Assembly (NCBI RefSeq): GCF_011297335.1
Contig: NZ_JAAOTJ010000016.1
Span: 62,001-126,000, forward strand
Direction of reading: 5' to 3'
Length of the DNA stretch: 64,000 nt
From: Catellatospora methionotrophica
Lineage (GTDB): Bacteria; Actinomycetota; Actinomycetes; Mycobacteriales; Micromonosporaceae
Shown here one piece after another: positions 1-8,469 of this stretch; within the stretch, counting starts at the first letter, position 1, and every line of letters begins with the position of its first letter. The notes beneath the pieces are model-generated. The model saw only the letters and a list, made by a program, of their open reading frames with translations, made no database searches and was not told the origin of the DNA. The translations under genes and the position numbers were made by a program.

Positions 1-905
1 TCGACCACCCGGCCGTGCACGAACAGGTCCACCTGGTCCAGGCTCAGCCCGGCGACCCCGCGCCGGAACGAGGCGGCGGCGTGCATGGCGGGCTCCAGCA
101 CCGGCACCGCGATGCGCCCCGACCGGCGTACGGCCTGCGACAGGGTGAGCGTGCCGGGTCCGGCGACGTTGAAGGTGCCCTGGTGGTCCTCCAGCACCGA
201 GCGGCGCAGGATCTCCAGCGCGTCGTCGACGTGGATGAACTGCAGGCGCGGGTCCCGCCCGAGCACCGTCGGCACCGCCGGGCGGGCCAGGAACTTCAGC
301 AGCGCCGTGTCGGCCTGCGGGCCGATGAACGGGGCGAAGCGCAGCACGGTGGTGGTGACCTCGGGCCGCCTGCGGCGGAAGCCCCGCACGTACGACTCGA
401 TGTCGAGGATGTCGCGCGCGTACCCGCCCCGTGGCACGTCCCGGGGCTCGGTGTCCTCGGTGAACACGGCCGGGTCGCGGAACGAGACGCCGTACGCCGC
501 CGTCGACGAGCGCACCACCAGGCGGCGCAGCGACGGCATCTGCTGGCAGGCGGCCAGCAGTTGGAGCGTGCCGATGACGTTCTGGTCCTTCATCGCGGCC
601 CGCCCGCCGCCCTCGGCATCGGGCGAGGACATCACCGCGAGGTGCACGAGAGCTTCAGCACCGAGCTTGACCAGGGAGGACGCGCCTTCGGTCAGATCGA
701 CCCGGCGCACCGCGACATCGCGCAGCAGTGGTGCGAGCTCGTCGGGCGGATCGGCCCGGTCCACCCCGACCACCTTGTGGACCTGCGGGTCCGCGGCGAT
801 CCGGGCGGCGATGGTCGCACCGAGGAACCGGCTGACGCCGGTGACGATGACGACCCGGGGAGCGCGTGCGCGATCGGCGGCGGAGCCGTTGGCGACCGCG
901 GTCAT
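1..905 (-). CDS. NAD-dependent epimerase/dehydratase (extended SDR), 3' end outside window
   Basis: Extended short-chain dehydrogenase of the GalE/UDP-glucose-epimerase type; the substrate cannot be told. The ATG at 905 follows a GGGGAGG ribosome site. The N-terminus has a Rossmann start (VVIVTGVSRFLG), then a serine-rich segment (VRSSTAAYG) and conserved late motifs (LRFAPFIGP, FIHVDDALE, FNVAGPG). The usual YxxxK is not clear: the matching tyrosine lies in GGYARDILD with no lysine four residues on, so catalysis may be altered or absent. The C-terminus runs off the left edge. It lies downstream of bS22 and a small HTH gene, the same order as Rv0500A-Rv0500B-Rv0501 of M. tuberculosis, which supports an Rv0501-like (galE2) assignment. 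Confidence in the fold is high, in the reaction low. Confidence 0.85.
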   Translation of the reverse strand, partial: MTAVANGSAADRARAPRVVIVTGVSRFLGATIAARIAADPQVHKVVGVDRADPPDELAPLLRDVAVRRVDLTEGASSLVKLGAEALVHLAVMSSPDAEGGGRAAMKDQNVIGTLQLLAACQQMPSLRRLVVRSSTAAYGVSFRDPAVFTEDTEPRDVPRGGYARDILDIESYVRGFRRRRPEVTTTVLRFAPFIGPQADTALLKFLARPAVPTVLGRDPRLQFIHVDDALEILRRSVLEDHQGTFNVAGPGTLTLSQAVRRSGRIAVPVLEPAMHAAASFRRGVAGLSLDQVDLFVHGRVV

Positions 906-1073
906 GACGCGCCTCCCCGGGGCGGCGAAGAATGAAGAGGAGCACCGCGCCTCCCGCAGGCCGTTGGCCCGCAGCAGGTCGACGCGGGACTGCGCCCGAG
1001 CTGCCGACACCGCCGGATGAGCGCACGATGGCGCTGCGAACCGGCCCGGTGGCTCAGCGCCGGGGCGCGGACC

Positions 1074-1175
1074 TCACTTGCCGAGACGGCGACGCTGGAC
1101 GCGGGTCTTGCGCAGCAGCTTACGGTGCTTCTTCTTCGCCATACGCTTGCGGCGCTTCTTGACCACGGAGCCCAT
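1074..1175 (-). CDS. 30S ribosomal protein bS22 (AURKAIP1/COX24-type, 33 aa)
   Basis: A 33-residue, extremely basic protein ([20 protein letters not shown]...) containing about 19 Lys or Arg. This is the actinobacterial small-subunit protein bS22, first seen in mycobacterial ribosome structures and related to mitochondrial AURKAIP1/COX24. The ATG follows a GAGGGG site 7 nt upstream. It is too short for most gene finders. The neighbours (HTH gene upstream, epimerase downstream) match the Rv0500A-Rv0500B-Rv0501 order. Sequence, length and context agree, so the call is firm. Confidence 0.93.
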   Translation of the reverse strand: MGSVVKKRRKRMAKKKHRKLLRKTRVQRRRLGK

Positions 1176-1330
1176 ACGGCATCCCCTCGAAGTTGACGGT
1201 GGTGGAACCCGTTCAGGGTAGCCGAGCAGCCGCGAGCGCACTGCCAGGGGTCACCGTCAGGGTGAGCCGCACTACCGAAACGCAGAAGCTCGCGCTGCGG
1301 GGCTCGCAAGCTCACTCCTCGCACTTCGCC

Positions 1331-1540
1331 CTACTGCTCCGAGAAAGCGCCCCGCAAGTACTCCTGAACCGCCTGCTCAGGAACCCGGAAAGAGCGCCCC
1401 ACCCGGACGGCGGACAGCTCCCCCGAGTGGACCAGGCGGTAGACCGTCATCTTCGACACCCGCATCAGGGTCGCCACCTCGGCGACGGTGAGGAATCTGA
1501 CCTCAGCCAGCCGTGCGTCCTGTCGTGTCGATCCGATCAT
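1331..1540 (-). CDS. Small helix-turn-helix protein, excisionase/BldC-like
   Basis: A MerR/excisionase-type winged helix of about 69 residues; almost the whole protein is the DNA-binding domain (LTVAEVATLMRVSKMTVYRL followed by VRVGRSFRVP). Such proteins bind DNA as small regulators. It is the counterpart of Rv0500A, immediately before bS22. The start is ambiguous: an upstream GTG at 1552 directly abuts a GGAGGAG site, whereas the ATG at 1540 has the same site 12 nt upstream. I prefer the ATG because a zero-spaced site is unlikely to work. The target genes cannot be told from the window. Confidence 0.85.
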   Translation of the reverse strand: MIGSTRQDARLAEVRFLTVAEVATLMRVSKMTVYRLVHSGELSAVRVGRSFRVPEQAVQEYLRGAFSEQ

Positions 1541-1638
1541 GAGCAGGCCCACCTCCTCCGGTGTGTAACAAGTACGGTACCGGGACGGTTGTTACCGATG
1601 CGAGCCTTTCGTCAAGATCGGGGCGGATCACGCGGTGA

Positions 1639-3624
1639 TCAGGCGACGCTGTGCCGGACGAAGTCGGCGCACTCGCGCTCCAGCGCCGCCCAGTCCGTCC
1701 CGAAGATCTCCTGGGCTCCGTCCTGCACCGTCACCCCGTCGTGCACCACTCGGTGGAAGAACTCCACCAGCTTCGCCTCGCCGAAGCGGTCGGCCAGGTG
1801 GGTCATGGTCAGCCCGCTGATGCCGTAGCGGGCCGAGACGACCCAGCCGGCGGTGTTCGGGGGCGGATCGGCGAACTCCACGTCGCCGTCCCAGCCGCTC
1901 TCCACCAGGCGCTTGATCGCCGGAAGGCGCAGGTAGTCGCGCACCGGGCGGCCGTTCATCCCCGCGTAGTCGGCCAGGCCCTCGTGCAGCCACCACATGG
2001 TGTCGCTGTCCTTGAACGGCCCGGCCAGCGACGACGCGTGGGTCAGCTCGTGGCGCAGCACCCCGGACAGCACCTCGGGCGTGATGTTGTCCTCGTAGAG
2101 CATCAGCTCCCAGCGCTCCACGCTCACCCGCAGCGCCACGCCGGACACCGTGTCGCCCGGGTTCCAGGTGAACCAGCGCCGCCACTCGTCCGGCCCGGCG
2201 TAGTACACGACGTACCGCGACGGGGTCGCGCCCGCGCGGGCGAACCGGTCGGCGACCTTGGCCGCCTTCTCCGCCTCGGCCAGCAGGACCGGCAGCTCAC
2301 CCGCGTACGCGGGGGTGGTCGCCACGACCGTGCGCTCACCCGCGTCGGCGACCAGCTCGGCGACCTGCCACGGATGCGGCGACGGCTGGGCGGTCACCGG
2401 CGTCCACTCGACCAGCCACGCGCGGTCGTCATGGATACGCCACCGGGTCTGCGCCCGCGCGCCCGCCTTCGCGCAGGTGGACGTCACGAAACAGGGGCTG
2501 CCGCGCAGCTCGGTCGTCCACTGCTCGCCGCCCTCGGCCGCCACCGCGGTCGGGTTGGAGGGCTCGTCGGTCCACCCCGCCACCCGCATCGCGCGCAGCG
2601 ACCGGAACTGCGTGCGCATCCCGTCCAGCACCTGCGGCGCGGTCGAGTCGACCACGGCCAGGTAGGCCTGCTCGTCACCGGCCAGCAGGGCCCGGCGCTG
2701 CTCGGTCAGGGCCAACCCGATCCGGCTCTTGATCCAGGCCTGCCGGGCGGCGAACGGGGCGTTCGGGCCGGGGCTCGGCACGCCGCTCGGCGCGGTGCCG
2801 TCGAACCGTTCCTTCAGCCACGGGAACGCCACCACGGCGACCCCGCCGACTACCAGGCACACCACCACCATGACGACGGCCACGACCGCCAGCAGCCGCC
2901 CCCAGCGCCGCCGTGGCCGCACCGGAGGCCCACTCGGGGGCCACGCCACCGGATGACCGCCCGGCACGCCCGACGCGGGATACGGCGGGTATCCGCCGGG
3001 CGTCCCGGACACCGGCGGGGCGGCAAACCCTCCACCTGGCCCGCCGGACACCGAAAAACCGCCCGGTGTCGGCGACGCGGGATAGCCACCCGGTGTCGCG
3101 GAGACGGGATAGCCGCCGGGGGATCCGCTCGTCGGGTAGCCGGCGGGTGATGCGGAGGCCGGATGACCCGCGGGCGCGGCGGAGACCGGGTAGCCGCTCG
3201 GCGGCGCGACGGGCGGCGGATAGCCGGACGGGGGCATCGGCGCGGGCGGCGGCACGAAGGTCAGGTCCGCCGCGGCCTGCGGCGCGAATGCGGCGGGCGC
3301 CAGCGTGGGCGGCTCGGCGGGTGAGGCGGCGAACGGCGCGGTCGGCGGCTCGACGTAGGCCTCCAGGCCGCCGAGCGGGACCGGACCGACCGGGGCCTGC
3401 GCGTATCCGGCCAGCGGCGCGGTGGGCTGCTCGTCGTCGGGCGGGGCGGCGGAGTGCGCGGCGGCGATCACCGCGGCCGGGGTCGGGTCCTCGTCGTCGA
3501 GCGGCAGGAGTTCGGGCGCGCTGCGCGCCCAGGGGTCGACGGCCCCCGTGCCGGTCTCGTCGGGCGAGCGTCGATCGGCGGGCGGGGGCCAACCGGCGGA
3601 AGGGTTCTCGTCCTCGGGGGGCAC
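1639..3624 (-). CDS. Membrane-anchored gluzincin-type metallopeptidase with proline-rich cytoplasmic tail
   Basis: A protein of about 661 residues. The first 250 are Pro/Gly/Ala-rich with decapeptide-like repeats (GGYPVSATP type). One hydrophobic segment (LLAVVAVVMVVVCLVVGG) follows Arg-rich RPRRRWGR, implying a cytoplasmic N-terminus and extracellular C-terminus. The C-terminal domain has RHELTHASS (an HExxH zinc motif) and about 20 residues later WWLHEGLADY, supplying the third Glu ligand of a gluzincin. A linker domain has a cysteine pair (SPCFVTSTC). The GTG start at 3624 is chosen because a TAGCCT box lies 8 nt upstream, matching the paralog at 5260; an in-frame ATG at 3696 lacks this. 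It is tandem with the paralog, 115 nt apart. The substrate is unknown. Confidence 0.82.
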   Translation of the reverse strand: MPPEDENPSAGWPPPADRRSPDETGTGAVDPWARSAPELLPLDDEDPTPAAVIAAAHSAAPPDDEQPTAPLAGYAQAPVGPVPLGGLEAYVEPPTAPFAASPAEPPTLAPAAFAPQAAADLTFVPPPAPMPPSGYPPPVAPPSGYPVSAAPAGHPASASPAGYPTSGSPGGYPVSATPGGYPASPTPGGFSVSGGPGGGFAAPPVSGTPGGYPPYPASGVPGGHPVAWPPSGPPVRPRRRWGRLLAVVAVVMVVVCLVVGGVAVVAFPWLKERFDGTAPSGVPSPGPNAPFAARQAWIKSRIGLALTEQRRALLAGDEQAYLAVVDSTAPQVLDGMRTQFRSLRAMRVAGWTDEPSNPTAVAAEGGEQWTTELRGSPCFVTSTCAKAGARAQTRWRIHDDRAWLVEWTPVTAQPSPHPWQVAELVADAGERTVVATTPAYAGELPVLLAEAEKAAKVADRFARAGATPSRYVVYYAGPDEWRRWFTWNPGDTVSGVALRVSVERWELMLYEDNITPEVLSGVLRHELTHASSLAGPFKDSDTMWWLHEGLADYAGMNGRPVRDYLRLPAIKRLVESGWDGDVEFADPPPNTAGWVVSARYGISGLTMTHLADRFGEAKLVEFFHRVVHDGVTVQDGAQEIFGTDWAALERECADFVRHSVA

Positions 3625-3739
3625 GGACGTGGAGGCTACCAACGGGTTGCTGCCACGGGTAGGGCTCACGGCCACCGAATCCGGTATGAGCGGCATGGGC
3701 GGTCAAGCCCTTCCGCCCGATTCGCCCCCTACCCGCTGC

Positions 3740-5260
3740 TCAGCGCGAGGTACGCCGCACGTAATCGACCAGATCCCGCTGCACCACGGTCCAGCTCAGG
3801 CCGAGCACCGCCGGTGCCGCCAGTGCCGCTTCCCGGCTCTGGTGCAGCACGCTCTTGAAGAACGCCATCGCCTTGGCGAACCCGAACCGGGCGATCAGCC
3901 GGTGCACCGCGAGGTACGCCACGCCGTAGCTCCCGGCCACCGCGCCCTGCGCCGTGGTCCGGCCGGGTGCCACCACGGAAAGGTCGCCCTTCCAGGTCTT
4001 GGCGAACGTGCGGACCTCGTCCAGCGACGGGTACGCCGCCGGCTTCGCCCCGTTCATCGCGGCCTCCTCGGCCAGGCCCTCGACCAGCCACCACGCGCCG
4101 TAGCCGCCGGTCGAGCCCGCCAGCGACGAGGCGTGTGTCAGCTCGTGCCGCATCATGTCGCCCATGCCGCCCTGCAGCAGGTAGTCCCCGTTGAGCACGA
4201 GTTCGTAGCGGTCGTTGGTGACCGCGTAGGCGTAGCCGCCGGCCCAGTCCGGCAGCTTGCCGCCGAACCAGCGCTCCCACTCGCGGCTGTCGGCGTAGTA
4301 GACCGGGTAGCGCACGGGCGGGCTGCCGACGGCGTACTTGTCGGCGACCTTCGCGGCCTTCTCCGCCTCGCGGAGCAGCAGCGGCAGCTGCCGCTCGTAG
4401 ACGGGGGTGGTGGCGACCACGGTGCGGGCACCGGCCAGGGCCACCAGCTCGTCGGTCTGCCAGGGCGGGCCGCCGTTCTTGTCGCCGGGCTCCCACCCCA
4501 CCATCACGGCCTTGTCGCCCTCGACGCGCCAGCGCATGACCGAGGGCGTCCGGGACTCCGAGCACGACGCGACGACGAAGCACGGCGTGCTGTTGAGCCG
4601 TACGGTCCACTCGTCCCCGGTGGGGCTCGGCTGGTAGCCGCGGTCGGTCCAGGACGCGACCTTCATCGCCCGCAGCGACCGGAACTGGATCCGCAGCCCG
4701 TCCAGGGCCGACGTCGCGGTCGGGTCGACCATCGACAGGTAGCCCTGCTCGTCCCCGGCGATCAGGGCTTTGTTCTGCACCGCGAGGGCCTTGTCGATGC
4801 GCTCCTTGACCCAGGCCTGCCGCACACTCACCGGGTCACCGGGCCGCGGGCTGGGCGCGGTGCCGGGCGTGTCCGTCCCCGCCTCGGCGAGCTGCTCCAG
4901 CACCGGCGGCACCACCACGACCGCGAGCCCGCCGACCGCACCGCAGACCAGCGTCAGGCCACCGGCGACCAGCGCGACCACCAGCCCCCAGCGACGGCGC
5001 GGCCGGTGCAGCACCGCCGGGTCCGGCCACAGCGTGGGGTACGGATACGGCACGTTCGGAACCGGCTGCGTACCCGGCACCGGCATCGCGCCCGGAGCGG
5101 GCTGCTCGGCCTGCACGACCGGGCCCGGTTGCTCGACCGGCGCGTCGGGGGCGGACCGCTGCGCGGGCACCGCCGGGAACGGCTGGATCCGCACGGCTGG
5201 GGCGGGCGCGGGCGGGATCGAGGACCCGTCAGCGGATGGGGCGGCGTCCTCGTCGTTCAC
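3740..5260 (-). CDS. Membrane-anchored gluzincin-type metallopeptidase, paralog of the neighbouring gene
   Basis: 506 residues with the same plan as the downstream gene: a shorter Pro/Ala-rich cytoplasmic tail (about 110 residues), Arg-rich boundary (RPRRRWG), one membrane helix (VVALVAGGLTLVCGAVGG), a linker domain with a Cys pair (TPCFVVASC), and a zinc domain with RHELTHASS and WWLVEGLAEE. The two align across the whole extracellular part, so they arose by tandem duplication; the proline-rich tail has changed most. The GTG start at 5260 has a TAGCGT -10-like box exactly 8 nt upstream and no Shine-Dalgarno, suggesting a leaderless mRNA. Both zinc motifs are intact, so both should be active. 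The target is unknown. Confidence 0.82.
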   Translation of the reverse strand: MNDEDAAPSADGSSIPPAPAPAVRIQPFPAVPAQRSAPDAPVEQPGPVVQAEQPAPGAMPVPGTQPVPNVPYPYPTLWPDPAVLHRPRRRWGLVVALVAGGLTLVCGAVGGLAVVVVPPVLEQLAEAGTDTPGTAPSPRPGDPVSVRQAWVKERIDKALAVQNKALIAGDEQGYLSMVDPTATSALDGLRIQFRSLRAMKVASWTDRGYQPSPTGDEWTVRLNSTPCFVVASCSESRTPSVMRWRVEGDKAVMVGWEPGDKNGGPPWQTDELVALAGARTVVATTPVYERQLPLLLREAEKAAKVADKYAVGSPPVRYPVYYADSREWERWFGGKLPDWAGGYAYAVTNDRYELVLNGDYLLQGGMGDMMRHELTHASSLAGSTGGYGAWWLVEGLAEEAAMNGAKPAAYPSLDEVRTFAKTWKGDLSVVAPGRTTAQGAVAGSYGVAYLAVHRLIARFGFAKAMAFFKSVLHQSREAALAAPAVLGLSWTVVQRDLVDYVRRTSR

Positions 5261-5308
5261 GGACGAGGACGCTACCCACCTGCGCAGCCGAGTTGATCAG
5301 CCGGACGG

Positions 5309-6262
5309 TCACTTCTTCGAGATCAGTGCCCGGCCGAAGAAGGCGAGGTTGGCGGGACGCTCGGCGAGACGGCGCATCAGGTAGCCGTACCACTCGGTGC
5401 CGTAGGGCACGTAGACCCGCACGGTGTGCCCGGCGCGGGCCAAGCGGGTCTGCTCCTCGGGGCGGATGCCGTACAGCATCTGGAACTCGAACTCGTCCGG
5501 CGCGCGGTCGAACCAGCGGGCCCGGTCCTGCGCGATGGCGATCAGGCGCGGGTCGTGGGTGGCCAGCATCGGGTAGCCCTCGCCCGCCATCAGGATGTTC
5601 ATGCACCGAACGTACGACTTGTCCACTTCCAGCGGAGCCTGGTACGCCACGTGCTCGGGCTCCTTGTAGGCCCCCTTGCACAGCCGCACCCGCGATCCGG
5701 CGGTGGCCAGCTCCCGGCAGTCGCCCTCGGTGCGGCGCAGGTACGCCTGCAGCACCGCGCCCGTGCCCGGGTGGTCGCGTCGCAGCCGGGACAGGATGTC
5801 CAAAGTCGAGTCGGTGGTGGTGTGGTCCTCCATGTCCAGGGTGACCGTGGTGCCCAGCGCCGCGGCGGCCTCGCAGATCTCCCGGGCGTTCTTCTCCGCG
5901 AGCTGCTCGTCGAAGGCCTGGCCGAGCGCGGACAGCTTCAGGCTGACCTCGGCGGTCGCCACGGTCACCGGGCCGCCGCCCTCCTTGGGCGCGGTCAGCC
6001 CGGCCTGGCCCAGCGCCGCCAGCAGCTCCAGGTACGCCTCCTTGGTGGCGTTGGCCTGGTCGGCGGTGAGAGTATCCTCGCCGAGGTTGTCCAGCGTGAT
6101 GCAGAGACCGGCGTCGGCGAGCTGCCTGGTGGTGGCGAGCGCCTCGCCGGTGCCGGAACCGGCGACGAAACGCCTGACGACGTCCCGGCTGATCGGTGCG
6201 GTCTCTACGAGCCGTTCCACCTTCTGGGATCGGGCGGCGGCGAGGATCACGGAGCGAAGCAT
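5309..6262 (-). CDS. Proline dehydrogenase (FAD-dependent)
   Basis: Oxidises L-proline to delta-1-pyrroline-5-carboxylate with FAD, the first step of proline catabolism, as a monofunctional (PruB-type) TIM-barrel enzyme of about 317 residues. Recognisable segments are LDNLGEDT, VSLKLSALG, LDMEDHTTTDSTLD, LQAYLRRTEGD, VRLCKGAYKEPEHVAY and the late barrel motif EFEFQMLYGIRPEEQ. The ATG at 6262 is preferred over a GTG at 6328 because homologs begin near LRSVILAAAR and a TACGCT box sits 6 nt upstream with no ribosome site. No P5C dehydrogenase lies nearby, so the second step must be encoded elsewhere. Confidence 0.92.
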   Translation of the reverse strand: MLRSVILAAARSQKVERLVETAPISRDVVRRFVAGSGTGEALATTRQLADAGLCITLDNLGEDTLTADQANATKEAYLELLAALGQAGLTAPKEGGGPVTVATAEVSLKLSALGQAFDEQLAEKNAREICEAAAALGTTVTLDMEDHTTTDSTLDILSRLRRDHPGTGAVLQAYLRRTEGDCRELATAGSRVRLCKGAYKEPEHVAYQAPLEVDKSYVRCMNILMAGEGYPMLATHDPRLIAIAQDRARWFDRAPDEFEFQMLYGIRPEEQTRLARAGHTVRVYVPYGTEWYGYLMRRLAERPANLAFFGRALISKK

Positions 6263-6358
6263 GAGGGCAGCGTAACCCGCGTGTGCTGACGGGCTCACGG
6301 GACTCCTGCCCGTTGTATACAAGAACACGGCTCGATATCTCGACTACCGGAGGGTTGT

Positions 6359-6619
6359 GTGAGTCGGCTACAAACGTCAGCTGTGAACTCCAACCCGCTC
6401 CGCTCCCCTGCTGTGATCATCGGTGGGGTCGTGCTGCTCGTCGCCGGTCTGGCGTGCGCGCTCGACGACGATGACGACTGCTCGAGCTCGCCCCAGCCGC
6501 AGCCGACCGTCTTCGCCGCCGGCGGCTCCGGCATCCGGCTGGCCGAACCTCCCGCCCCGACCGAGGCACTGCCCGACTCGGGCGGCTTCGGCACCCACCT
6601 CGCCTCCTGCGGCGGCTGA
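6359..6619 (+). CDS. Small membrane protein with acidic cluster, partner of ATP-grasp gene
   Basis: 86 residues from a GTG with GGAGGG 5 nt upstream. A hydrophobic helix (SPAVIIGGVVLLVAGLACAL) is followed at once by DDDDDCSSS, then a Pro/Gly-rich tail ending HLASCGG. I do not recognise a family. The cysteine after the helix could suggest a lipoprotein, but the DDDDDC context is not a standard lipobox. It ends 6 nt before the ATP-grasp gene and is surely co-transcribed with it. In enterobacteria the related ATP-grasp genes (ygiC, yjfC) sit beside genes for small cell-envelope proteins, so a functional pairing is plausible but unproven. Confidence 0.7.
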   Translation: MSRLQTSAVNSNPLRSPAVIIGGVVLLVAGLACALDDDDDCSSSPQPQPTVFAAGGSGIRLAEPPAPTEALPDSGGFGTHLASCGG

Positions 6620-6625
6620 TCGCCC

Positions 6626-7792
6626 GTGCAGCGGCACCAGGTCGAACCCCGCCCGGACTGGCGTGAGACGGTCCGGGCCCAGGGCATGCTCTACGCCGAC
6701 ACCAAGCTCGACGACGGCACCACGATCCCGTACTGGGACGAGTCGGCCTGCTACGCGTTCGGCCTGGACGAGGTGCTGCGCCTGGAGGAGGCGACCGAGG
6801 AGCTGCACCGGATGTCGCTGGCGGCCGCGCGGCACGTGGTGGAGCAGGACCGGTGGGCCGAGCTCGGCATCCCGGCCTGGGCCGTGCCCGAGGTGCGCCG
6901 GGTCTGGCGCGAGCAGCCGCCGACGCTCTACGGCCGGTTCGACCTCTGGTACGACGGCAGCGGCCCGCCGAAGATGCTGGAGTACAACGCGGACACGCCG
7001 ACCTCGCTGCTGGAGGCGTCGATCATCCAGTGGTTCTGGCTCACCGACACGCGGCCGGACCTGGACCAGTGGAACAGCCTGCACGAGCGCCTCATCGCGG
7101 CCTGGCGCAGGCTCGGCCCCGACTTCGCGCCGGGCCCGGTGCACTTCGCGTGGTCGAACCTGGAAGAGACGTTCGAGGACCTGATGACCGTCGGCTACCT
7201 GGCCGACACCGCGCACCAGGCGGGCCTGGACGTGCGGGTGACCCCGATGCTCGACATCGCCTGGGACGGGCGGCGCTTCCGGGACAGCGGCGGTGACCCG
7301 ATCAGCACGATCTTCAAGCTGTATCCCTGGGAGTGGATGGTCGCCGAGCCCTACGGGCGGCTCGCGCTGGCGCCGGGCACCCCGACCACCTGGATCGAGC
7401 CGGCCTGGAAGCTGCTGCTGTCGAACAAGGCGCTGCTGGCCGTGCTCTGGGAGCTGTACCCCGGCCACGAGCTGCTGCTGCCCGCATACCTGGACGGCCC
7501 GCGGGACATGGCCGAGTACGTCGCCAAGCCGCTGCTGGGCCGAGAGGGAGCCAATGTGCGGATCGTCACTGCGGCCGGTGAGCAGGTCACGGACGGTATC
7601 TACGACACCGGCGGGCACTGCTTCCAGGAGTTCCGTGCGCTGCCGTCATTTGAAGGCAACCACGTGGTGCTGGGTTCGTGGATCATCGATGGCGAGTCGG
7701 CGGGACTCGGGCTACGGGAGAGCACCAGCCTGATCACGGACGGTCACGCACGGTTCATACCCCACTATGTTGACACCCCACGCACGCCGTAG
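6626..7792 (+). CDS. Glutathionylspermidine synthase-like ATP-grasp protein (YgiC/YjfC family)
   Basis: 388 residues matching the C-terminal synthetase domain of glutathionylspermidine synthase. ATP-grasp features include FDLWYDG, MLEYNADTPTSLLEAS (Mg/substrate Glu and Asn), KLYPWEWM and the glycine loop LLGREGANV. The family forms an amide bond from a carboxylate and an amine with ATP. The amidase half found in E. coli Gss is absent. Actinobacteria make mycothiol rather than glutathione, so glutathione is unlikely as substrate; the true pair is unknown. GTG start; the gene follows the small membrane protein after 6 nt and precedes the CGNR gene. Confidence 0.85.
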   Translation: MQRHQVEPRPDWRETVRAQGMLYADTKLDDGTTIPYWDESACYAFGLDEVLRLEEATEELHRMSLAAARHVVEQDRWAELGIPAWAVPEVRRVWREQPPTLYGRFDLWYDGSGPPKMLEYNADTPTSLLEASIIQWFWLTDTRPDLDQWNSLHERLIAAWRRLGPDFAPGPVHFAWSNLEETFEDLMTVGYLADTAHQAGLDVRVTPMLDIAWDGRRFRDSGGDPISTIFKLYPWEWMVAEPYGRLALAPGTPTTWIEPAWKLLLSNKALLAVLWELYPGHELLLPAYLDGPRDMAEYVAKPLLGREGANVRIVTAAGEQVTDGIYDTGGHCFQEFRALPSFEGNHVVLGSWIIDGESAGLGLRESTSLITDGHARFIPHYVDTPRTP

Positions 7793-7810
7793 GTGCACTA
7801 CCTTTGTCGG

Positions 7811-8407
7811 GTGAACTTCGATGCGTACGCCCGAACGGCTGTTGATCTTGTCAACGCGCCGCTGGACGACCTGAGCCAGCTCCGCGCTGTCCTGCCGGGG
7901 CCGGACTGGATGTGCGAGGACGCCACCGAACGTGACCTGCAGGCATTCCGCAAGGCACAACGCCGCCTGCGCGAGGTCTTCGAGCACGGTGCGCACGGCC
8001 GCGAACGCGAGGCCGTCGAAGAACTCAACTCGCTGCTCGAAGCCCATCCGGTGCACCCCCGCATCTCCGGTCACGAGTCCGGGAACTGGCACATCCACGT
8101 CACCAGCCGCGGCTCCGCGGTCAGCGCCGAGTACCTCGCCGGGGCCGTCTGGGGCCTGTCGGTGTGGCTCTGCGAGTACGGCAGCGCCCGCTTCGGCGTG
8201 TGCGCCGACGACCGGTGCGGCAACGTCTACCTCGACACCTCGTCCAACAACTGCCGCCGCTTCTGCTCCGAGCGCTGCGCCACGCGCTCGCACGTCGCGG
8301 CCCACCGCGCCCGCAAGAAGGCCGCGGTGTCCGAGCTGGCCTCCCACTCCAAGGCCCAGCTCAAGCCGACCGTCCCGGCCCAGCCCACGCTCACTCCGGT
8401 CGGCTGA
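7811..8407 (+). CDS. CGNR zinc-finger protein (ABATE domain regulator)
   Basis: About 198 residues: an N-terminal stress-response ABATE-like domain and a C-terminal CGNR zinc finger (CADDRCGNVYLDTS then NNCRRFCSERC), four cysteines in a treble-clef-like arrangement for nucleic-acid binding. Very common in actinobacteria as a putative transcription factor. The GTG at 7811 (VNFDAYARTA) is chosen because TACCTT lies exactly 6 nt upstream, fitting a leaderless transcript, and homologs begin there; an earlier in-frame GTG at 7793 would overlap that promoter. The targets are unknown. Confidence 0.88.
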   Translation: MNFDAYARTAVDLVNAPLDDLSQLRAVLPGPDWMCEDATERDLQAFRKAQRRLREVFEHGAHGREREAVEELNSLLEAHPVHPRISGHESGNWHIHVTSRGSAVSAEYLAGAVWGLSVWLCEYGSARFGVCADDRCGNVYLDTSSNNCRRFCSERCATRSHVAAHRARKKAAVSELASHSKAQLKPTVPAQPTLTPVG

Positions 8408-8421
8408 CCCACCCGTCCGTC

Positions 8422-8459
8422 ACGAAGGGCCGCTTCCCTGCCGGGGAGCGGCCCTTCGT
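8422..8459. terminator. Bidirectional terminator hairpin
   Basis: Inverted repeat with 17-bp arms (ACGAAGGGCCGC... / ...GCGGCCCTTCGT, one mismatch) and a short loop, between the convergent CGNR gene and the sugar-isomerase-like gene. No strong U-tract on either strand. Confidence 0.8.
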
Positions 8460-8469
8460 CTCACGATGC

